NCBI RefSeq assembly: GCF_003086295.3
Contig: NC_092052.1
Span: forward strand, 14,414,346 to 14,478,345
Length of the DNA: 64,000 bases
Direction of reading: 5' to 3'
DNA from: Arachis hypogaea
Taxonomy: Eukaryota > Streptophyta > Magnoliopsida > Fabales > Fabaceae
Below are positions 56,777 through 64,000 of the stretch, in pieces. The notes beneath the pieces are model-generated. The model saw nothing but the letters and a program-made list of their open reading frames with translations. It did not search any database and had not been told where the DNA came from. Every line of letters begins with the position of its first letter. Position 1 is the first letter of the stretch. A program made the translations under genes and the position numbers.

Positions 56777-57172
56777 TTCTAAAGCAATTGCAATTAATAA
56801 CATATAAACAACTAATAATGTAAAATGCAAGAATTTTATAATTATTTTTATTTTTTTCGGGCTGTCGTAATTGAATTCTATTTAACCCGAACCCCTTCTC
56901 AAAATCTTTGGGTTGTCAGAATCAACCCTACATTTACAATAACGACAGAAAGCAAGTCACTAAAAAAAGTACAAACCAAATATTCTAGCAAGTGAACGAA
57001 ATAAATAAAAAGAAAGTTTGCGCATGCATTTGATTTTCCAATATGAGTTACGTATTTTATTGGTGACACTGGGTACGGTATAATTATTCTTGCAATGATA
57101 GTAAGCAAAGAACATCACCGAAAGTACACTACATATATATAGATGATCCTATACTTGACACACAAGTAGTTC
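56777..57172. promoter_or_regulatory. Upstream region of the extensin-like gene
   Basis: AT-rich, no gene. It should contain the promoter of the gene at 57236. I see no specific element beyond the TATA boxes near its end. Confidence 0.4.
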
Positions 57173-57180
57173 TTTATATA
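57173..57180 (+). promoter_or_regulatory. TATA box of the extensin-like gene
   Basis: ctttatata lies about 58 bp upstream of the ATG, implying a leader of about 30 nt. An alternative, catatatatagatg at about 57132-57145, would give a longer leader. Confidence 0.45.
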
Positions 57181-57222
57181 CCTTCAGCTACAAAATTCAA
57201 ACGATCCAAATCCAATTATTCC

Positions 57223-57231
57223 ATGTACTAA
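57223..57231 (+). promoter_or_regulatory. Minimal upstream ORF (Met-Tyr-stop)
   Basis: atgtactaa lies in the short leader and ends 4 bases before the main ATG. If transcription starts near 57205 it is in the mRNA and could reduce initiation or be skipped because of its short leader. Confidence 0.4.
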
Positions 57232-57235
57232 CACA

Positions 57236-57730
57236 ATGGTGTCTCCAACAATAATACTACTCCTTCTTTTGTGCTTCATTTTTTCATTTTCTTCTTCAGT
57301 CATTTCCCAGCCACCACCAGACACAGGATTCATCAAGTGTGGATCATGTCCTTGCGGCACCTCATGCGGCGGCGGAGACCAACTTCCACCCCTTTTTCCT
57401 CTTTTTCCTCCTCCTCCGCCTTCTACGCCACCACCACTACCACTTCCTGATATTTCTTCCCCGCCAGAGGATGATTGTAGTCCACCAGCGTCCCCACCAC
57501 CTCCACCACCGTCTCCGCCCCCACCACGGCCTCCACCACCCCCTCCTTCGCCTCCTCCACCACCCCCTCCTTCGCCTCCTCCACCAACGCCGCCACCGCC
57601 AAGGTTCATATATGTGACGGGTGTGCCAGCAGATGTGTATAATTATTACTCTTCTGCTCAAAACAGAGTTGTTGGGTTGCTAGCTTTGGTTGGTTTGGGA
57701 TTATTGTCAGTTGCAATGATGTTTGGGTGA
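57236..57730 (+). CDS. Short extensin-like proline-rich, probably GPI-anchored protein (164 aa)
   Basis: Residues 1-24 form a signal peptide (Leu/Ile-rich, ending SVISQ). Next is a small Cys-rich segment (CGSCPCGTSCGGG, about residues 35-47), then a long Pro-rich part (about 50-122) with repeated S-P3 to S-P7 blocks, the sites for Pro hydroxylation and arabinosylation in extensins. Last come a Tyr-containing stretch (FIYVTGVPADVYNYYSS) and a hydrophobic tail (VVGLLALVGLGLLSVAMMFG), a likely GPI-attachment signal. It is therefore probably a cell-wall or plasma-membrane surface hydroxyproline-rich glycoprotein. Tyr residues could allow cross-linking. A tiny upstream frame atg-tac-taa ends five bases before the start. 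No intron is needed. The opposite-strand Gly-rich frame is a shadow. Confidence 0.85.
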   Translation: MVSPTIILLLLLCFIFSFSSSVISQPPPDTGFIKCGSCPCGTSCGGGDQLPPLFPLFPPPPPSTPPPLPLPDISSPPEDDCSPPASPPPPPPSPPPPRPPPPPPSPPPPPPPSPPPPTPPPPRFIYVTGVPADVYNYYSSAQNRVVGLLALVGLGLLSVAMMFG

Positions 57731-58904
57731 AGATAAAAACTCAGTTAATTTCACATGAAATTATTGATAGTTAAAAAAACTAAATTATTATTTAACAATT
57801 TTTAATTACGTTAAAATTAACTGCATCTGAATTTTTATTTTAGGTGAATAACTTCAAGAAAACAATGATTCGAATGTTTGATTTCTAATTCCTTGTTTCT
57901 ATTATATACTTTGTTTAGTTATTCATTTTTTTCTTTTACATTTTAGGTTCCATTGATTTTTTTTTTGTTCTTCCATAGTATACAATATATAGAGACTTGT
58001 TATTGGTGAAGTGAGAATATGCAATAAATTAGATTACTTCAAAATTCACATTTTGAATGCTCCCTAGCATTATTTTTGTGTAAAATGTAACTATTTCTTC
58101 TGCTTGAATGTGTAATAATACGTGCTTTTTAAGACTTCATTCCATTTAGATAAGATGACACTAATTAAGATTTAAGCGGCAAATGTGAAATGTGAAAGAA
58201 GAATTCTAGATGATGAATGATTTTTTAGTCAATATCTAATCAGCAATTTTATTTTTATTTTCATATAAGAGGAGAAAATATACAATAGGTTAACAAAATT
58301 ATTAGTCGTATAATATGATGGACTGGTTTGGCAAATAATGCATATGAAAAATAAATAAAGAATATAACATTCCTTATTTAAGAAGAATTATTTAAAGATG
58401 AACAAACTGGTTTAAACTTTAAAAAATTTATAATTTAGGGTTTGTGTATTCATTAACTCATTGTATTCCTTACTTGTTATGAAGTTATTCTTTACGTGAA
58501 AGTTCAAGGTATGAATTTCTTTTATCCATGTCATATATGACAATGGAGATAAGAATCAATTTCATTTAAAAATTTTCGTCTTATAATCAATTTAGTTTTT
58601 GAATTTTAAAAAAAATTATTTTCGTCTTATATAAGGTGAATGGTTATAAGTGTCATGTGTTATAAAAAAATTTGTGAGGTGTATGTGAGCAATGAATGTA
58701 ATATTAATATGCCACACAGTCGCGAAACTTAAAAATAAGTTTTGAAGGGGTTAAAAATTTGTGTGTTGATGTATCTTGTTTTGTATTTTATGTCTCGTGT
58801 TTATGTCAGGCATCATAATTGATGCCACATTATATTTAAGAATATTCGTGGCAGTGTTGTAAAATAACTAAATAAATAAATAAAAAAGGTAAAAAATACA
58901 AAAT
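57731..58904. other. 3' flank of the extensin-like gene and AT-rich spacer
   Basis: No coding region or clear repeat is seen. Confidence 0.5.
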
Positions 58905-58965
58905 GTAAAATATAATTAGATAATTCTAATAATAATATTCACTATAATTACTATGTCAATATAAA

Positions 58966-58968
<3 letters not shown>

Positions 58969-59004
<36 letters not shown>
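58969..59004. repeat. (TA)n microsatellite, about 18 units
   Basis: Uninterrupted TA run within or at the edge of the minus-strand LTR. Confidence 0.9.
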
Positions 59005-59007
<3 letters not shown>

Positions 59008-59440
59008 ACGTATGAAAGAAAGAAAGAGGAAAAGTTTTGTATATAGATAATATAAATAGAGAGAGAATTATTATTGATGTTATTGTCTGAGACTTAATCT
59101 TCTATTTATACATGAGTGAAGCTTTGAATTTTCAAACTTCATTAATGCTCAATTTAACTTGGAAGCTTCACTCTTTCATAGGAAAAATCAGCCGCCAATG
59201 TATTGAATGGTCATCCACATCATCATGTTTATCACAACACTCCCCTTTGGATGACCATTTAAGATTATGCCTCAATAAAATCTTACTAAAGAAAACCCAA
59301 TGGGAAAAACTTTAGTGAAGGAAAAAGAGTACAATATCCTTTGTGATGGGGACTACCTCATTAAAAACCTTGTCAAAAAAACCCAATGGAAAAAAACCTG
59401 ACCAAGAAAAAAAGAGTACAGTCTCCCCCTCTTGTCGACA

Positions 59441-62400
59441 TCATTTAATATCTCGAAATTGACACATCCCAATCTGATGTACCAATTTTTCAAAGGAGGA
59501 TTTTGGGAGTGACTTTGTAAATAAATCTGTCAGATTGTCACTTGAGCGGATCTGTTGGATATCAATTGTCCCTTGATTTTGAAGATCATGAGTGAAGAAG
59601 AATTTGGGAGAAATATGCTTTGTTCTATCACCTTTGATGTATCCGCCTTTAAGTTGAGCAATACATGCTGTATTATCTTCAAACAGGACAGTTGGACCTA
59701 TCTTATGATCAATCAGTCCATATGATGACAGAATATATTGGATCAAACACCTGAGCCAAAAACATTCGTGACTAGCTTCATGAATCGCTAGTATTTTGGC
59801 ATGATTAGAGGATGTTGCAGCAATCGTCTATTTCGTGGACCTCCATGATGTTGTTGTACCACCATATGTGAACATGTATCCTATTTGAGATCTCCTTTTG
59901 TGTGGATCAGACAAGTATCTGGCATCTGCATAGCCAACTAGTTGTGACTTGGATCCATAGGGATAAAACAATCCCATATCAACCATTCCATGAAAATATC
60001 GAAAGATTTGCTTGATTCCACTCCAATGTCTTCTGGTTGGAGAGGAACTATACCTTGCTAGTAAATTCACCGCGAATGATATGTCAGGTCGCGTATTATT
60101 AGCAAGATACATTAGCGCTCCAATGGCACTAAGATATGGTACTTCAGGACCAATGATATCTTCATTCTCTTCTTTAGGACGGAATTGATCCTTCTCCACA
60201 TCCAAAGATCTTACGATCATTGGGGTACTCAAGGGATGTGACTTATCCATATAAAATCTTTTCTGTGTATGTCGCTTGATGAATAAAGATCCCATTTTTT
60301 GTATGCTCGATCTGCAGGCCGAGAAAAAAAATTAGTCTTTCCAATATCTTTCATCTCAAACTCTTCTTTTAGAGTTTTTATAATTGTTGGAATCTCTTCA
60401 GGAGTTTTAATGATATTTAAATCATCAACGTACACAGCAATTATAATGAATCCAAATGCAGTTTTCTTTATGAAAACACATGGACAGATATCATCATTCT
60501 TGAATCCATTTTTGGCCAGATACTTAGTAAGACGATTATACCACATTCGTCCAGATTACTTTAGACCGTATAAAGATCTTTGCAATTTGACTAAGTATAA
60601 TCCCTGTGAATATTCATTGGATAGTTTAGATATCTTTAGTCTTTCAGGAACTTTCATATAGATATCACGATCTAATGAGCCGTATAAATAGGCTGTTACC
60701 ACATCCATTAAATATATATGCAGTTTATGATATGCAAATAAACTGACCAAATAACGCAATGTTATCGCATCCAATACAGGAGAACACGTTTCTTCATAAT
60801 CTATACTGTGCCTTTGTGAGAAACCTTGTGCCACAAGTCGGGCTTTGTAGCGCACAACTTCATTTTTCTCATTTCGTTTTCTCACAAATACCCATCGGTA
60901 TCCAACAGGTTTTACATCTTCTGGTGTAGGACTACAGGTCCAAAGACTTCACAGTTTTGCAAGTGAGTAATCATTCCTTTGTCGACATTCTTCGATTGAT
61001 CTTGGCTCAAAATCCTTACTTTCATGTATGATATTTAATGTCACATTATATGCAAATATTGCATTGACAATTGTCTTATTTCGGTCCCATTTCTCTCCTG
61101 TAAAGACATAATTTATCGAGATATCGTCATTTTCACAATTTTCGGATACCTGAACGTCTTCTGGCGTTAAAACTATATCAAAATTTTGGACAACTGCAGG
61201 TGTCTTTACTATGTCTTTTTTAACAGGAATAGTATTCACATCTTTTCGCTTTCGAGGATTTTTGTCTTTGGAACCGACAGGCCTGCCACGCTTCTGGCGT
61301 GAATTTGCTTCAGTGGCTACTTGTCCTACTGGGACATCAATTCGAATTGGGGCATTTTTCGCTGGTATATAAGATTTGGTTATCCTCTTTGTATCAGAAA
61401 ATGCATCAGGCAATTCATTTGCTATTCTCTGCAAATGTATAATCTTTTGAACTTCTAGTTCACATTACCCTGATCGAAGATCTAAATGCATCAACAATGA
61501 TGAATTTCAATTAAGTTCCTTTTCATGAAGTTTATTCTCTCCCCCTAATGTTGGAAATTTTGATTCATCAAAATGACAATCTACAAATCGGGCTTTAAAT
61601 ACATCTCCAGTTTGTATCTCAAGATACCTCACTATAGAGGGAGAGTCATATCCAACATATATCCCCAATTTTTTTTAGGTCCCATTTTGGTGCGATTAGG
61701 TGGTGCAATGGAAACATATATCGCACACCCAAATATTCTTAAATGGAAAATATTTGGCTGCTGGCCAAAAGCTAATTGCATAGGAGAGAACTTATGGTAA
61801 CTCGTTGGCCTCAAACGAATAAGTGTTGCGGCATGTAAAATAGCATGCCCCAAACCGAAGTTGAGAGATTTGTTCTTATAAGTAAGGGTCTAGCAATCAA
61901 TTGGAGGTGTTTAATAAGTGATTCTGCTAACCCATTTTGTGTGTGAACATAAGCTACTGGATGTTCAACACTTATTCCATTAGCCATACAATAAACATCA
62001 AATGCTTGGGAAGTAAATTCACCATCATTATCAAGACGAATTGCTTTGATTGAATTTTCTGGAAATTGTGCTTTTAATCGAATAATTTGAGCCAGTAATC
62101 TCGCAAACGCCAGGTTGCGAGAAGACAATAAGCACACATGTGACCATCTCGAAGGTGCGTCTATCAGGACCATAAAATATCTAAAAGATCCACATGGTGG
62201 ATGAATAGGTCCACATATATCACCTTGAATCCTTTCTAGAAATTCAGGGGACTCAAATCCAATCTTTACTGGTGATGGCCTTAAAATTAACTTCCCTTGA
62301 GAACATGCAGCACAACAAAATTCACTAGATTTAAGAATCTTCTGGTTCTTTAGTGAATGTCCATGGGAGTTTTCAATAATTCTCTGCATCATGGTTGTTT

Positions 62401-62810
62401 CCGAATGACCCAATCGGTCATGCCAAGTTATGAATTCATTTGGGATAGTAAACTTCTGGTTTACAATGGCATGTGATTCAATTGCACTAATCTTAGTATA
62501 ATATAACCCAGATAAAAGTGAGGGTAACTTTTCTAATATAACCTTTTTATTTAAATCATGAGCTGTGATACATAAATACTCATGATTTTCCTCATTCATT
62601 GTTTCAATATAATATCCATTTCGGCGAATATCTTTGAAACTCAACAAGTTTCTCAGAGACTTGGTAGATAATAGTGCATTATTTATTATAAATTTTGTTC
62701 CTCCGGGAAACAAAATTATAGCTCTTCCGGAGCCTTCTATCACATTGTCTGAGCCAATAATAGTATTAACATATTCTTCTTTTGGCACAAGATGGGTAAA
62801 ATATAGGGTT
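59441..62810 (-). pseudogene. copia pol, minus strand, broken and truncated
   Basis: Reading downwards, 62788-61811 (325 codons) begins in the middle of protease, then GAG-pre-integrase (TWHDRLGHSETTMMQRI), integrase with a zinc-binding CCAACSQGK, GDICGP, IRLDNDGEF and TQNGLAESLIKH (D, D, E present). 61853-61632 is the integrase C-terminal region, 61434-60949 the linker (Lys/Arg-rich RKRGRPVGSKDKNPRKRKD-like). 60885-60556 opens RT (RYKARLVAQGFSQRHSIDYEET), 60546-60229 has AVYVDDLNII (YVDD intact), 60295-59828 and 59746-59441 are RNase H and the tail (ADARYLSDPHKRRS, then DLFTKSLP). Each junction has a stop or shift. Confidence 0.85.
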
Positions 62811-63224
62811 TTTTACCTAAATAAAATAAACCAATACCAAAATTATCAGATTCTCCTAAATCAAATTTTGAAACGTAAATATCCTCTTTCTACTATTATA
62901 TAAATCGTTCCAGGGGCATGAGAATTATATAATATGTTAAGCATGCCACCCATAAACGATTTATGCATGAATGACCTAGGAGAATAAGGAGTAAATCATT
63001 GCATGGCACACAGGATTATAGGTAACGCATAAATCGTCCCACCCTACAAAGATTCACGTGATTTTAAGCTAAAACACAAAGGCTTGGCACGATTAACGTG
63101 TTAAAGCAAATCCTCTCAAGCCTGTCACGATTAATTTATGTATAATAGGGTACTTTTATTTATAATATTTTAATTTAAATTATATCTATTTAAATTTTAA
63201 CTAAAAAAAATATATTTTTTATAA
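62811..63224. repeat. Region with recurrent aatcgt/acgatt motifs
   Basis: Motifs aaatcgttcc (62903), aaacgattta (62956), aaatcgtccc (63030), cacgattaac (63089) and cacgattaat (63128) recur on both strands. It looks like the subterminal part of an unresolved transposon. No coding content. Confidence 0.4.
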
Positions 63225-64000
63225 TTTCAATTATTAATTCATTAATAATATTAAATTAAATTAAAAAAAGAAATACTAACAAATTATAATAAAAAGAGTA
63301 CTAAATTTTAATATATAAATTTAATTTTTTTTTAAAAAATATCAAAAAGTGTTAAAAAATATAATTTTGAATAATATAAATTCATGTTATTTTGAGTAAC
63401 ATAAATTTAAGTTTTTATAAAATTTTTAGTATTCGTTGTTTATATGATTTTTTTTAATCTTTTTATTGATGCATAATTTTTATAGAATTCTTTTTGTCAT
63501 TCTTTTTATTTGACTTCGTATAAATTTTAATTATTAATTCTATTAAAAAAACTAAATTAAATAAAAAAAGAATATTGACAAATTATAATAAAAAAAGTAC
63601 TAAATTTTAATACATAAATTAAAATTTTTTTTTTTAAAAAGTCTAAAGGTGTTAAAAAATATAATCTTGCATAATATAAATTTATGTATTTTTAAGTAAC
63701 ATAAATTTAAGTTTTTATAAAATTTTTAGTATTTGTTATTCATCTCATTTTTTTAATAATTTTTGGGAAAAATTCTATAAAAAATATACATCGATAAAAA
63801 TTATTAAAAAATTACATGAATAACAAATTTTAAAAATTTTATAAAAACTTAAATTTATGTTACTCAAAAACACATAAATTTATATTATGCAAAATTATAT
63901 TTTTTAACATTAGACTTTTTTAAAAAAAAAAACTTAAATTTATGTATTAAAATTTAGTACTCTTTTTATTATAATTTGTCAATATTCTTTTTTTTATTTA
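63225..64000. repeat. AT-rich repeat: two direct copies and one inverted copy
   Basis: Copy A (about 63225-63450) and copy B (about 63525-63750) are direct repeats with a period of 300 bp (tactaaattttaata at 63299 and 63599). Copy C (about 63790-64000) is the inverted form of B, so B and C could form a hairpin with arms of about 200 nt. C runs to the window edge. Confidence 0.75.

Larger units (their letters stand above)
58905..62810 (-). mobile_element. Ty1-copia retrotransposon, minus strand, 5'-truncated
   Basis: The 3' LTR starts at 59239 (reading down, TGTTGTGATAAACATG) just after the polypurine tract (minus strand ccaaaggggag, 59240-59250). It carries a TATA box (tgtataaatag, about 59103-59113). 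The distal LTR end is unclear; a (TA)n tract at 58969-59004 lies in it. Pol fragments fill 59441-62810. The gag region, 5' LTR and primer-binding site are missing. The break at about 62810 joins unrelated sequence. Confidence 0.8.

Noticed and set aside
57184..57661. Glycine-rich and Trp/Arg-rich frames on the minus strand and a His-rich plus frame
   Set aside because: They are antisense and off-frame translations of the Pro-rich repeats of the extensin-like gene.
1..64000. A new defence, biosynthetic or secretion-type gene cluster
   Set aside because: The host genes are few, unrelated and widely spaced. Everything else multi-domain is a known class of transposon or pararetrovirus.

Overview
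The window is AT-rich plant nuclear DNA. Introns with plant-type splice sites, long AT-rich spacers, TATA boxes, a Pol III tRNA gene and dense nested transposons all point to a dicot. Several repeat types (a 169-bp MITE with 9-bp target duplications, an LTR family with a TCGGAGTGTCTTT-like core, TTCGAACC palindromes) suggest a legume, most probably Arachis. That assignment is from memory of such repeats, not from a search.

Five host genes can be supported. They are a two-exon DUF4228/PADRE-type protein gene (9438-12419, +) whose short second exon is recovered here at 12351-12419; a small membrane-anchored plant-specific protein (22328-22771, -); a tRNA-Lys(UUU) gene (40934-41005, +); a 76-residue conserved Cys-containing membrane protein (41921-42151, -); and a short extensin-like, probably GPI-anchored, proline-rich protein (57236-57730, +). 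They are separate plant genes with no operon-like relation.

The rest is mostly mobile DNA. 1-4161: two CACTA (En/Spm-like) right ends, one with the last exon of a transposase-associated gene. 14.5-20.8 kb: a decayed Ty1-copia element sitting inside a foldback element, with a LINE and a MITE inserted in its 5' LTR. 21.0 kb: a tRNA-like SINE. 23.0-24.3 kb: a non-autonomous hAT-like element. 25.4-26.2 kb: a foldback element. 27.4-33.5 kb: a degraded endogenous caulimovirid (pararetrovirus) copy, split by a hAT element with exact 8-bp target duplications. 33.7-37.4 kb: a row of foldback, Mutator-like, Tourist-like and MITE elements. 38.2-39.7 kb: a LINE 3' end. 39.9-40.4 kb: a solo LTR. 43.6-45.2 kb: palindromes and a long inverted-repeat element. 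45.6-55.1 kb: two LINE fragments, one split by a PIF/Harbinger-like element and the other by a young but broken copia element (49539-54890). 55.3 kb: a SINE with clear target duplications. 56.6 kb: a third MITE copy. 58.9-62.8 kb: a truncated minus-strand copia element. 63.2-64.0 kb: a direct plus inverted triplicate repeat running off the window.

I see no convincing previously undescribed biological system. The most rewarding items are the pararetrovirus with its unrecognised downstream reading frames, the near-perfect palindrome over a stop codon at 22303-22345, the unusual primer-binding site of the 49.5-kb copia element, and the nested insertions whose exact target duplications allow relative dating.
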